Shown piece by piece: positions 21,666 to 32,763 of a stretch of DNA of 64,000 nt; the first letter of the stretch is position 1, and each line of letters begins with the position of its first letter. Made by a program: the position numbers and the translations under genes. Under the pieces are notes generated by a model that was not told the DNA's origin, did no database searches, and was given only the letters and a program-made list of their open reading frames with translations. Source of the stretch: Bettongia penicillata ogilbyi (Eukaryota; Chordata; Mammalia; Diprotodontia; Potoroidae); the NCBI GenBank assembly GCA_023548195.1, contig JAJHZJ010000414.1:1635676-1699675 (forward strand), written 5' to 3'.

Positions 21666-22490
21666 GAAAAGGCAGGGAATGGGAAAACCAGGTATAATGG
21701 AAAGAAAATAGAGAATCCAGAAAGGGACAGGAGTATCGCTTAGAAAGATGGAATAATAACAGGTAACTGGGAGAAGTGGAGATAACTCTTATTCTGAGAA
21801 TGGAAAGGATAGAAAAAAGTATCTCATTGGGAATAAAAATTGTAAAGATTGTAAAGGGATCCTAGTCACCCTTGATGAGTCCAAGGCACTAGTATCAGAC
21901 TAGTTATATCCTGGGTTACTGAAAGAGCAAGTAGAAGTTGTTGCTGAATCAGCACCAGTAATGGTTAAAAGATGGTGGAGAATGGAGAAAGAGCTTCAAG
22001 GTTTGAAAAGGACAAATACTGTCCTGATTTTAAAAGCAAAGCAAAACAAAACAAAAAACCAAAAACAGGAGAAGAGAACCTGTGAGTTTGGCTTTAGGGT
22101 CTAGAAAAATTCTAGAGTGTATTATTAAAGGGATAAGTTTTGAAAATCTAGAAAAGGACATTATGGTCACAAAGAGTCAGCAAGACTTCTTCAAGAAGGG
22201 GGTAATTAACACTGTCAACCTTCTTTGGCAAGATAAGGGGGTTGGTAGAATAGGAAAATGCTCGAGATACAATTTACCTGATTCTAGCAAAGCCTTTGTC
22301 AAAGCTTCTCATTCTATTTCCATGGACAAAATGGTGAGACTTGGGGATAAATGATAGCATAGATAGATTCAGGAGAAAGAGTTGAACAATGCAATCCAAA
22401 GAGTAATTATTAATGGTTTAATGTCATTTTGGGAGAAAGTCTCTAGCAAACAGCCCAGAGATCTGTGATAGAGCTTGTGCTGTTTAAGAG

Positions 22491-22568
22491 GATGATGATG
22501 GTGGTGCTGGTGCTGGTACTGGTGATGATGATGATGATGATGGTGTTGATGGTGGTGATGGTGATGGT
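22491..22568. repeat. (GAT/GGT)n microsatellite
   Basis: ATGATGATGGTGGTGCTGGT-type sequence, followed directly by the 3' end of an antisense SINE. Confidence 0.9.
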
Positions 22569-22826
22569 AGCTAGCATTTACATAATGCTTTAGGTTTGCA
22601 AAGCACTTTACAAATGTTATTTCATTTTATCCTCATAATAATCCTGAGAGGTAGAAACTATAATTATCTCTGCTTTATAGATGAGCAGAACAAGTAAACT
22701 GAGTCAAACAGAAGTTAAAATAACTTGGCCAGGGTCATACAGCTAGTAAATGTCTGAGGCCAGATTTAGATTCAGATCCTTCTGACTTCAGGTCCAGGCC
22801 TCTATCCACTGTGCCACCTGGCTACT
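22569..22826 (-). mobile_element. CORE-SINE nested in CR1/L3, antisense
   Basis: TAGCATTTACATAATGCTTT, GGTTTGCAAAGCACTTTACA, AGGGTCATACAGCTAGTAAA and CTCTATCCACTGTGCCACCT. Confidence 0.85.
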
Positions 22827-23714
22827 TTAGCATATTTATCTAAATACTTGACCCATTCAACAAAGACATACTTATCCAAATTGAGGAGGACAAAGGTAGG
22901 AGGGATAGCTATTGCATTATATGGGATGACAGGAACTAGGAAAATTTCAGCAAGCTAAAATGATGTTTTTATAATGAAATGTACAAGTGTTGAACATTGG
23001 GTTCAAAAAAATCAACTTTATTAAGTACAAAATGGAGGAGGTATGGCTATAGTGCTTTTATACAGGGAAAAAATGGGATTTTAGTGGACTGCAAGCTCGA
23101 TATCAGTCAACTGTAGAATATGGTAGCCAAAAAACTTATTGCAACACCCTCAATTTCTTCAATACCTTTTATCATCCTGGCCTCACTCCTCTGGATGCTC
23201 TTTCCAGCTTATCATTGTTGAAGAGGCTGGGGATGTTTTGCCTGGAGAAGAAAAGACTTTGTAGTAACATGTTAGCTGTCTTCAAATATTTAATGGGTAG
23301 TTACATGGAAGAGTGAATTAGATGTGTTCTGCCTAGTCCCAGAGGGCACAACTAGGAACAGTGGATGAAAGCTGTGGAAAGACAGATGTGGGCTTGAGAC
23401 TCAGAACACTTCCTACCTGAGCTATTCCAAAGTGCAGTGAGCTGCCTTGGGAGGGAAGGAGTGTTTCTTCACTAAAGCTTTCCAAGCAAAGGCTAGATGA
23501 CAACTTGTTGGGCATACTTTAGAGAGGATTCCTGTTTCAGGTATGTATTGGATTAAATAGCCCCCTGGTGGGCCCTTCCGATGCTGAGACTCTGAGGTTG
23601 TAGGACTCCAAATCTGACGTTCTTTCTACACCACCACTATGCCTCTCTCAAAAAGGAAATTGAGGCCCGAAGTTAAATTCAGACAATGAGCATTCGTAAA
23701 GCGTTAGTATGACT

Positions 23715-23946
23715 CAATCAAGGTGTCCGGTGACTCAGTGGATAGAATACCTACCTGGCCTGGAGTCAGAAAGACCCGAGTTCAGACACTTACGAGTTAT
23801 TCCACCCTGGGCAAATCCCTTAAACCTGTTTACCTCTGTTTCCTCATCTGTCAAATGAGCTGGAGAAGGAAATGGAAAACCACTCCAGGATGTTTGCCAA
23901 GAAAACCCCCCCGAAAGGGGTCACAAAGAGTTCTCTGTGATTGAAA
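23715..23946 (+). mobile_element. near-full CORE-SINE, sense
   Basis: GTGACTCAGTGGATAGAATA head, AAGACCCGAGTTCAGACACT, TTTCCTCATCTGTCAAATGA and AACCACTCCAGGATGTTTGC. Confidence 0.85.
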
Positions 23947-25650
23947 AATGTGTGCCAAGCGCTGTGCCAAGCACTGGAGATATGTTGTTGATGTTTAGTT
24001 GTTTCAGATCCAAAAATGTATACGCCACATGATACCGTTTCCGACTCTTAAATCAACTCACCTGTTCAACATGTCGTGCTCTCTCGGGTCCCTTACCACT
24101 CCTACACTCTGTGATTCTACAACTGCTGTCCTTCATCCATCTTCCCTGAAGATTTCGAATGTAGCTGGAAGGATAGTGAAAAAAACTTTCTGAGGGTTAG
24201 CAAGCCGGTTGACATCCATCGGTGGCCTCCCTTTTCCTCACCTGTCAAATAGATCTATTGGATTGGAGATTGTCTAAGGCCCCTTTGAGTGGAAAGGACT
24301 GTCCAACATTGAGGGAAGGAGGGAGATGCTGTAGCAGGTGACCCAGGGACATCTCTGGATCGAGGTCCTGCCTTTTTGTGAGCCAGCTTTAGGGCAATCC
24401 TGTCCTGCCTGAAGGGAAGGAGATAAACTTTCCCGTGTTGAAAAGGCCTGGCTCAGTTTGTGCCACTACCTCGGGGCCCGCTGGTTGAGCAGGAAAGCGC
24501 TGGGAAGGTTTACGGCTAATCTGTCCCTGCCAAACTGGCCCCCTCAGCCTCCCTTCTCACAGGCACCAAACTCCCAGATGGTCTAAATAGGAAGAAAAGA
24601 GGAAAATCCGTATCCAATCTGTCCTATTCAGTGGAATGGAAGAGAATCTGCATCTCAATCTTATCTTTGTGATGGGGCTTGGCTAAGCTTGGCCCCCCAA
24701 GTGGCCAATAGGGTACAGCTCTGGAGATGCCTTCACATCCTGCTTGGAGAATACACACAGCTGGGCTGTTGGCGGCATTCATGGAGAATAGCCTACATTT
24801 AAGGGGAGGGGTGTCACAGAGCTGAGCCAGGGAAAGGATGGGGAATATCCCCGCCCTCTCATAAGGTCAGCCTTCCCCTCCCTCTTCTTTTTCCCTTTCC
24901 TCCCTCACCAAACCTCAAATTGGGTATATTCTTTCTAGCTCCGCATTTCTCCCCATTTCCTCTTCTTTTCTTTCCCTTCTTTTTTTTCTCCCTCTTTCTC
25001 CAGGCACTGGGCCAAGTGCAGCCTTTGAATGGAAGTGAGGAGGGAGTGGGGAGTAGAAGGAAGGGGGCCCCCTGAGGGCCTCCTACAAACAGTCCCACAC
25101 AGAGCTATGCTGCCTCCTCCAAATGCCCTTGAAGTTCATGCCGACAATGCTTCCTTCTCTGCCTGGGGCCATCCTCCCATCCACCTAGGTCAGATACCTT
25201 GGCCAGCTGTAGCCACAGCTGTACCCACATTGGGCTACATATACTCTAGTAGTGAATCAGAGAAGCAACCTCTGCATGGGCTATTGGCCCTCCATGTCTG
25301 GAGATGTCGGGCAAGGGCCGGAGCTGGGGCAGGAGGCAGAAGAGGCTCTGAGCCTAACTGGCTCACAAAGCAGGTCAGACGCACATGTCACTAAGGGTTT
25401 CCCAAAATAGCAGAAGTCAGCTAAAACGGCTTCCTCCCTTTCTCCCTCCCACCTCTCAGAGTCTCCCAAACACTCCTTCCTAGTCCCTAGCGCTGACAGC
25501 AATCGTAATATCTGGCGAGATCTCACTTGTGCCTGAGTGTCCCAGACTCCAGCCCCACCTGGATCCCTACTTCCAGCCTCTTATCCCAGACCTGCCAGAT
25601 TCCCTAATCTCTCCAAGTGTCCCATAATCCAAGCTTCCAGACTTGCTAGG
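23947..25650. other. largest repeat-poor island upstream of SEMA5B
   Basis: Apart from SINE-like remnants near 24200-24300, this 1.7-kb stretch has no recognised repeat. It is less AT-rich than its surroundings and has a CCAAT word at 24703-24707 (GTGGCCAATAGGG), GGGGAGGGG at 24802 and CCCCGCCC at 24850. A SEMA5B 5' exon, promoter or enhancer could be here, but nothing proves it. The 121- and 107-residue ORFs show no domain. 25386-25466 has a diverged partner at 28009-28083. Confidence 0.35.
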
Positions 25651-25651
25651 A

Positions 25652-25840
25652 AATAGTATGAAGCAGTAGACATAGCAGCAGACAGATAGACCCCATGGCC
25701 CAGGGCATTTATTCACTGAATGACCTTGGGCAAGTCTGTTTGCTTCTCTGGGCCTCAGTTTCTTCTTCTGTAAATCGTGTGGGTCAGACAAGTAGTCTCC
25801 AAGGCCCTTTCTAGTGCTAAAACTTTCTGATTTTATGATG
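25652..25840 (+). mobile_element. CORE-SINE, sense
   Basis: TGAATGACCTTGGGCAAGTC, GGCCTCAGTTTCTTCTTCTG and CTCCAAGGCCCTTTCTAGTG. Confidence 0.8.
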
Positions 25841-25984
25841 TGTACCAGAAAGTCAATTAATAATTGAGAGTGAGAAAGAGCTCTTCCCAATAGGGAAGCT
25901 TCCTTGGGAAATCAAATTAAGATCAGAAGGTTGCTTGCTGACTACATGAAATCAGACAAAAGAAGAATCCATAATTCAGTTCAG

Positions 25985-26096
25985 GAAACACTTAAGTTCC
26001 CAGGGCATGGTGAGCACCTAGCTAGATGCTAGGGAAAATACCAGGTTTAGAAAAAAATATGGCTGTCTTCATGGAGTTTCCAGTCGAGTAAGGAAA

Positions 26097-26133
<37 letters not shown>

Positions 26134-26390
26134 CATAGTGATATATAATGATAAGTGCTTTAGAGGGTTACAAAACAAAGTGCTTTTCAGGGTCTGAGAA
26201 GGAAGATCATTACAAAGGGGGTTATCATGGAGGGTTTCTTGAACCAGGTGGCAAATGAGTTGAGATTTAAGGAAGGATAGGGATTCAGTAGGTGACGAGC
26301 CAGAAGAGGCAAAGATATGGAGAAACGGAGGCTGGAGAGCAAGAGGTGCATTTCAGAGTAGTTCATTTTGGGTAAAATAAAATTAGTCTG
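25985..26390 (-). mobile_element. L2 LINE 3' part, antisense
   Basis: Reverse L2 words: GAGCACCTAGCTAGATGCTA, CTTCATGGAGTTTCCAG, GATAAGTGCTTTAGAGGGTT and GGAGGGTTTCTTGAACCAGG. Contains a CA microsatellite. Confidence 0.65.
26096..26132. repeat. (CA)n microsatellite
   Basis: About 16 CA units inside an antisense L2. Confidence 0.95.
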
Positions 26391-26394
26391 TCAA

Positions 26395-27000
26395 TCTATA
26401 CACATATATTAAAAGCTTACTATATGTCAGACATCGGGTTATAAGAAGGCAAAAACAATCTCTGCTCTCAAGAAATTCATATTCGAATGTGGGAGATGAG
26501 ATAGAAGTGGGTACATAGAAAATATATAGTATATAGAATGTCATCTGAGAGGGCTAGGATAGTGGGGTGCCAGGAAAAGATCTCCTATAGGAGGATAGAA
26601 TTAGTGAAGAAAATCTATGAAAGAGGGTTGTCACCACGTTGCAAGGGGCCTTGAAGGCTAGGCAAAACAATCTTAAGTTTTACTTTCTTGAAAGATTGTT
26701 TTTAGCAGTGGAGAGGCACCACCAGATTCATGCTTCAGAAAGGTTATCCTGGTTATATAACAAAGGCTGATTTAGAGGGAGAGTGTAGGTGAAAACACCT
26801 CATTGTAATGGTCCAGATTGGTGGTAAGGAAGGCCTTCTCTAGTTGCTGGTGGCAGGCTAGACAGAAGGAAATAGATGCTACCAAGGTGGTACTAACAGG
26901 ACTTTGTAACTGTGGAAATAAGAGGATAAATTGGGGATGGAGAAGAGTCAGAGATGACAAACACCAAGGTTTCAAAGCAGGAAAGACCATGGTCTTTTCA
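26395..27000 (-). mobile_element. second L2 LINE segment, antisense
   Basis: A new L2 terminus starts near 26400 (TATTAAAAGCTTACTATATG). It is followed by GGGGCCTTGAAGGCTAGGCA, CACCAGATTCATGCTTCAGA and TTGTAATGGTCCAGATTGG, internal L2 words in reverse. The second terminus may be an L2 inserted into the first. Confidence 0.6.
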
Positions 27001-27788
27001 ATCACCTTTCAATGGGGATGCCACTCACAGAAATAGTCAAGTCAGAAGGAGGCACGGGATTGGGGGAAAAATAATGGGTCCCCTTTAGGTCATGTAGATA
27101 GCTAGAGATGCTGTTCTGGAGCAAGGTCAGGACTGGAGAGGCCAACAGGCCCAAGCCCTCAGAGAACTGGGGGCCCCAACCCTCAGGGAGTGCAGTACTC
27201 ACTGACCCAGTTTCTTTCCAAGCTCCTCTTTTTTGGTGCTCCATGTTGCTCCTTTCCAATTCTCCTGGTTACATCAAAATATTTATGGCAAAGCCTTTCC
27301 TGCTGTTGCTCTAGGGATAGAGAGAGCCACTTATCCACAGAAACCTCTCCCCTTACATCTTGTGCCCTCTGATGGTTTTTAATTAAAAATTAAGAAGGTT
27401 TAATTAAAGAGGCTGGCAAGGCTTTCATAATCCATGGTCTAGTTATAAACAAAGGAGGGCGCAGGGATAGCTACTTTGGAACACAGCTTGAATGCCACCC
27501 CCGGGTGGTGTCTCTGGGAGAGAAGGTATTTTGAAATTGTCCTCAGCTCTGATATGTACAGTCTTCTGTTTGGCTTACCATCTATGGGAGAAGAAACTTC
27601 CCCTTCCACCTCCCCCTCCAATTTGAGTATTCCCCAAAGCTCAAGTCTCAAACTCCTCTTTTCTCTATTCTTTCCTTTGGAGGTTTCATCTGCTGCCATG
27701 GTCTTCAACTTCCTTTCTCTGTCTCCTTCTATTTGCACTGTGGAACCAGCATCATATGGTTTCCATAGACAGCATTCTCACATATGCA

Positions 27789-27790
<2 letters not shown>
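27001..27790. other. repeat-poor stretch with paired TTAATTAA motifs
   Basis: No recognised repeat. Two perfect TTAATTAA palindromes lie at 27379-27386 and 27400-27407. The ORFs here (134 and 99 residues on opposite strands over 27439-27880) run into a CA repeat and have no domain. Confidence 0.4.
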
Positions 27791-27833
<43 letters not shown>

Positions 27834-27838
27834 ACACA
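27791..27838. repeat. (CA)n microsatellite
   Basis: About 24 CA units with one GA interruption. Confidence 0.97.
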
Positions 27839-29384
27839 GCTGTGAATACCAGCACTGTGGCCCCCCTGTGCAAGTCCTAAAAGCAATCAGGATGTGCTCC
27901 TCCACCCCACCCCTACCCCCCCACCCCTGAGACTCAGGCAGGAAGCATGAGAAGGTGCAAACAGAAATTCTGCGGCCTGATGATTTTCAGAAAATGTTTT
28001 GCTTTACTTGTCACTGAGGCATTCCCAAAATAGCAGGAGTTGCTGGAGTGGCTGCCTTCCTCCCCCTACTCTCAGAGTCTCTCTGGTCCCCAACATGATG
28101 CTTCAAAGGACAAATGACAAGATTTCCCTCGTGTTTGTCTCCTCATCCCTTACTCCCTAGCTCCCTATTCACTTTCTTCTGGTCCCTTGGCTACTTTGAC
28201 CTCCCAGACCTCCAAATGCTAATCTCCCAAAGTCCTCAGCATTTTAGCCTTTCCTGGTATTTTCTACACTCCCCCCCATCCCTATTTTCTGCTACCCACT
28301 CAAATCCCCAAACCCAAACTATCCCTCCTCCCCAGTCCTTAGTACTAGTCCAGGAGCAAAACAGGCAGGAAAAGTTTTCCTTTGTCATTTCCCAAATAAA
28401 ATTCATCCTTGGACAGCTATTACTACCAGATGTAAGTTATGTTGACAGGAGGTACACTGCTATTAAAGCCATGGGAGGTAGGTGAAGGCTTCCCCTCTTT
28501 GGAGGCATAGACCGTACCCATTTATTCCTGCAAACACCATTGACCAATTGGGGGTTGTGGCCCTGGACATACTCTTGAGTCAATACTATTGAGTTTTCTT
28601 GCCTTTTGTCAGAAGTCCTAATTCTGTATTTTACTGTGTGAGCAGCTGGGCTAGGGGCTGTATCAAGTGTGTGATACATACGAGTACCTGTAAATGACTG
28701 CTAGACCCTCTCCGGTCAGCATCCTAATGCAGTACCTCTAGTTACATGAAATGTACCATGGCTTCCCTTTGCTTTGTGCTCTGAGTATTAGCTACAATCC
28801 AGTTTGTTTGATCTGCTCCCTTCCTCTCTCCTGTCTTCTTTTAGGGTACTGCTCTCTCTCTCCACCAAGGACCCATGGAGGTTGTGACGAAACAGGCCAA
28901 GGCACACCCAAACAGAAGGCTCGTTGGCATTCACAACTGGTAATTTTTGCTGCTACCATCCAAGAAACCAAGGGATTTTTCCTCCTAAGACTTTGCAACT
29001 GGCCTTCCTCTTGCATTGTCCTTTGGTCCTAATGCTCTCCAATGGTTTTTGAGCACCACACATGCTTAATGAATGACCGCAATAAAAAAAAAATCTTACT
29101 GTAATATGAGCAGATTTGAGATGACAAGCTATTTCGGGATAAGCAAGTTATAGGTATACAATCTTGTTCCTCCAGCCAGCTTGGCACTGCTCAGAGATGA
29201 TCAGGCATTTGCAGTCATCTCAGTGTTTAACACCTCAGGTTCATTTTCCATCTCTAGGGCCCTAGAAGACCTGTCTCTTCTTGCTTTGCTTTTTTTAATC
29301 TTAAATTAGTATTATTTTAAATGAATACGTAAAGTGCTCTGCAAGTCTTGTGACCATGGTTATTTTTTTTAATCTTTGTGTTTT
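27839..29384. other. repeat-poor stretch
   Basis: No clear repeat or exon. The 123-residue ORF at 28114-28485 is rich in Ser, Pro and Leu, as expected from pyrimidine-rich DNA. 28009-28083 resembles 25386-25466. Confidence 0.35.
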
Positions 29385-29452
29385 CTCTGCTTTCTGGCAC
29401 AATGCTCTTTGTACATAGTAGGTGTTCAATAGACATTTGCTGTGGTTGCTGA
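29385..29452 (+). mobile_element. L2 LINE 3' tail, sense
   Basis: GCTTTCTGGCACAATGCTCT and GTACATAGTAGGTGTTCAAT. Confidence 0.65.
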
Positions 29453-30160
29453 GTTTCATTTGTACCACATGGATTTCAAGTGGAAACTTCCTTCTTCTCA
29501 GTTGCATAAACCCCAAACAAGGGTTCCCCTGTATTTCTGCCTGGTAACTATGTGATATTTGCTGTCACTTCCTAATTGAAGTATGTTAGATCCAATCTTT
29601 TAAAAAGTGGTTTATTTGCACATGGGAAAACCAAACTTAAAATATAGTCATGTGACCACACTGGTATCCCAGTTAGGGTCACACATAGTCCAAAAGGTCA
29701 GATCTAAGCTTTACTTTGGCTTTTTTAACTTATGGAAACTTGATTGGATTTCTCTAGTGGAAATCACAATGTCTCCCTGACTACTTTTTCAAACTAAGAT
29801 TCTCATCCGCATCTTTCCATCAGCTCTCTAGAGGGTATCCACCCAGAATACCAGAGACCTTCAAAGACCTTTCTCTGCTTCAGTTTAACATCTTGGGAGT
29901 ACTGGAGTAAGACTCATACTACTCATTTGTTGTCTCTCTTTGTCCATATATAATCATCCCACAGGCTTATTTGGTCATACATGATCATAAATACATATTT
30001 CAGTCTATTTCTTCTGTAGAAGTCTTCTGTTGATAACATTGCGCAGCCTACTTGGACACTGAGTCTCTTGGTATTTATATTGCACTGTTGCCTAAGGCAG
30101 AGTGACCACTGGGTGCCAGGGAAGAGGGAGGAGCAGAACAGGCTAAGGGTCAGATTATTG
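29453..30160. other. unassigned, no gene seen
   Basis: No recognised repeat and no supported exon. Confidence 0.3.
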
Positions 30161-30277
30161 ATCAACAGGCATTCATGAAGCACCTACTGTGTGACCACTA
30201 CTGTGCTAGGTGAGGAGATACAAAGAAAAAACAGAAAACAGTCCATGTCCTCAAGGAGCTTATATTCTCTCCACCAT
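30161..30277 (-). mobile_element. L2 LINE 3' end, antisense
   Basis: CATGAAGCACCTACTGTGTG, CTACTGTGCTAGGTGAGGAG and ATGTCCTCAAGGAGCTTATA. Confidence 0.8.
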
Positions 30278-30510
30278 CTGCATGCAGTAATTTAATTACA
30301 GTTACTCTCCAAGTTGGATATTAGCCAAAGAACACTATTGGAGCTAAACATCAGTATGTTTACCCATCTTTAAAAACAAACAAAAACACAGCCTTTTATT
30401 AAAACAACTGCACCTAAAATGGCCTTTAAAACAACATCTGTATTTATAGACAATGCTTTACAGCAACTTTAAAATATACAAAGTCTGACTAATGATTACT
30501 ATTTTTTTCC
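30278..30510. other. repeat-poor AT-rich island, candidate regulatory element
   Basis: Begins with the perfect palindrome CTGCATGCAG (30278-30287), immediately followed by TAATTTAATTACAG, then further AT-core words. No repeat family or exon recognised. Confidence 0.3.
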
Positions 30511-30670
30511 TCGTCAGCTCATCTGACCCTAACCTTCTGTATTCTTGGACTTCCTTTCTACCTGACTCTGCTTATCTTACAGCAGAGTCCAAACTCTTCC
30601 CAACTTGGCTGGGCTTCAAACCGCCTTGGGGCTGCTTCCTTTAGCACAGCTGCATTCCCATTCTGCCAAG
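30511..30670 (+). mobile_element. probable L2 LINE fragment, sense
   Basis: CAGAGTCCAAACTCTTCCCA, AACTTGGCTGGGCTTCAAAC and TTTAGCACAGCTGCATTCCC resemble diverged L2. Confidence 0.4.
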
Positions 30671-31409
30671 TCTGGTTTCTCCTAGTCTCCACCTCTCACA
30701 CCTACCTGGGGAAGAAATGCCCCAGGGGAAGAGAGTGAGAGCTTGGCTCCCAATGCCACCCCCTTTTTCCCCCCTCCTCCCTGCCACATCCCTTCTCTCC
30801 TTCCCCTGGCAGGCCTGGAAGCTGCTGGAGTTCATTTGAATATTGCATTTCTTTCTTAAACTGCCTGGTGCTAGCTCAAATGGAACCAGCCTCAGTTAAA
30901 GGAACCCTGTCCCTTATAGGACAAAGAAAGCTATTTTAAACTCTGATTTAAACCAATCCCATGACATCCTCTTTACCAATCTCCCTTTTGCTCTCTGGAG
31001 AGAATTCTGCTGTTATCAAGCCTTCCCTAACTGACCTTCCTCTGGTCAGCTGACATAATCCTTTCTGGATGCCCAAACTCTAAAGACCTTCCTTTTCCTC
31101 ACTATGCCTAGTTCCTCCCGTCTCACTTTTCTTTCCCTTCCATCCAGTCACCACCTGAGGCAAGATTAGACGTGGGGTGAAGTTTGAAAATGGTGCGCTT
31201 CCCCCCCTCCCCCCTCCATATGTTGTCTATCAAAGGCTTTGAGTCTTGTCTGGAACAAGACTTGTGATATGGAGAGCATTTGGGAGGCGTTAAGTCAGCT
31301 GCCTAAATTACCTACCCTTAGTCCTGGCTCTGGTCACCTTTAGCTTAAGGTGATGAATCCTAATGGCAGTATTCCTAAAGCACATTAAAAATATCATAGT
31401 TATCCTTAA
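30671..31409. other. unassigned, no gene seen
   Basis: No recognised repeat; pyrimidine-rich CCCCCCTCCCCCCTCC near 31200. No exon supported. Confidence 0.3.
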
Positions 31410-31725
31410 TGGGTCATCATCATCATCGCCTTTGACCTACATTAGCCCATTTGAACCCCCCAGCAACTCTGTCAGAAACAGGTACTGCAGGGATTCTTAG
31501 ACCCCTTTTATGGAAGAGGATGAGGCTCAGAAAGTTTTAGTGATTTCTAGTGTCCAAAGGATTCAAGCTTAGGTCTTCCTGAGGACCTGGTTCAAATCCC
31601 AGCTCTGCCACTTACAACTTGTGACCTCAAACATTTAACTGTTCTGTCTTAGTTTTATCATCTATAAAGTAAGGGGGCTGGATTAAAGATCTTGGCTCTA
31701 AATTTATGCTCCTGTGATTCTGGGT
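31410..31725. mobile_element. two back-to-back SINEs (antisense, then sense)
   Basis: 31410-31580 reads antisense, starting with a TCATCATCATCATC tail repeat and CCCCCAGCAACTCTGTCAG. 31583-31725 reads sense (CTGGTTCAAATCCCAGCTC, TCTATAAAGTAAGGGGGCTG). Confidence 0.7.
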
Positions 31726-32002
31726 CCAGTTCTGTATCATGTCGTATTCTCAGTTGAAGCAAGCCTAGGCTTAAATCTCCAATCTACCTTTCCCTGCCCC
31801 CTCAGTTTGGACTATTTACTTTGGCTCTTTTTTAAAGACTATTTTTACACTTGATAATAACAACTGGCATTTTTATAATACTATGACTTACAAAGTATTT
31901 TCCATGTTCCGGTACGGAGGCGATAGTAATTGTATTCTGTCCTACTCAGACCATAATTGGAGTATCATGCTCACTTTTGGCATCACATTTAAAAAAGGCA
32001 TT

Positions 32003-32763
32003 GATGATAATAATAGCTGATATTTATATAGTGCTTGCTATGTGCCAGGCACTGAGTTAAGCACTTTTTTTGACATGGCATTATTTTTTTACATTTAATA
32101 TTTTTTTCAATTACCTTTAAACAAAAATGTTTAAAATAATTTAAAAAAATTTTTGTGTGTTCCAAATTTTCTCCTTCTCACCCCCATCCCCTTGAGATGG
32201 CAAATACTTTGATACAGATTATATATGTGCAGGCATGCAAAGGGAAACACAGATCAAAAAAAATTAAACATAACAAAGAAAATTTTAAACATAATAAAGA
32301 AAGTTTTAAAAAAGTATGCTCCAATCTGCATGCAGATTCCATCAGTTCTTTCTCTGGAGGTGGATACCATTTTTCATCAAAACTCCTTTGGAATTTTCTT
32401 ATATCATTGTATTTCAGAGAACAGCTAAGTCATTTACAATGATTGATCATACAATATTGCTGCTATTGTGTACAAGGTCCTCCCAGTTCTGCTCATTTCA
32501 CTTTGTATCAGTTCATGCAAGTTTTTTTCCAAAAACATCCTGCCCATCATTTCTTATTTGTGCTAAATGCTTTTACAAATATTCTCTCGTTAGATCTTTA
32601 CAACAACCGTTTGAGGGAGGTGCTGTCATTATCCACATTTTACAGATGAGAAAACCAAGGCAAACTCATTGAATGACTTGCCCAGGTTCCCACAGCTAGT
32701 AACTGAGGTCAGATTTGAATTCAGGTATTCCTGACTCCAAACCTAGTATTTCAAGTGGCTGTC
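32003..32763 (-). mobile_element. CORE-SINE nested in CR1/L3, itself split by an L1
   Basis: Left part 32003-32070 (AATAGCTGATATTTATATAG, ATGTGCCAGGCACTGAG). Right part from 32560 (TGCTAAATGCTTTTACAAAT, CATTTTACAGATGAGAAAAC, GTTCCCACAGCTAGTAACTG). Confidence 0.75.
32071..32559 (-). mobile_element. L1 LINE 3' end nested in SINE, antisense
   Basis: T-rich start, AATTTTCTCCTTCTCACCC, GATACAGATTATATATGTGC, then GTTCTGCTCATTTCACTTTG. Same structure as 14358-14865. No intact ORF. Confidence 0.75.

Larger units (their letters stand above)
21850..23605 (+). mobile_element. CR1/L3 LINE, ~1.4 kb of 3' half, split by SINE and microsatellite
   Basis: Covers degenerate reverse-transcriptase coding sequence. 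The 22082-22354 reading frame includes ENLEKDIMVTK and DSSKAFVKASHSI, echoing the FSKAFD..H motif of CR1-clade reverse transcriptases. It continues through TTGGGTTCAAAAAAATCAAC and GGATTTTAGTGGACTGCAAG to the 3' part, ending GGGCCCTTCCGATGCTGAGA. Stops and indels show it is dead. Interrupted at about 22490-22826. Confidence 0.75.

Noticed and set aside
27476..27880. 134-residue plus-strand ORF
   Set aside because: Its C-terminal part is translated CA microsatellite (Thr-His repeats).
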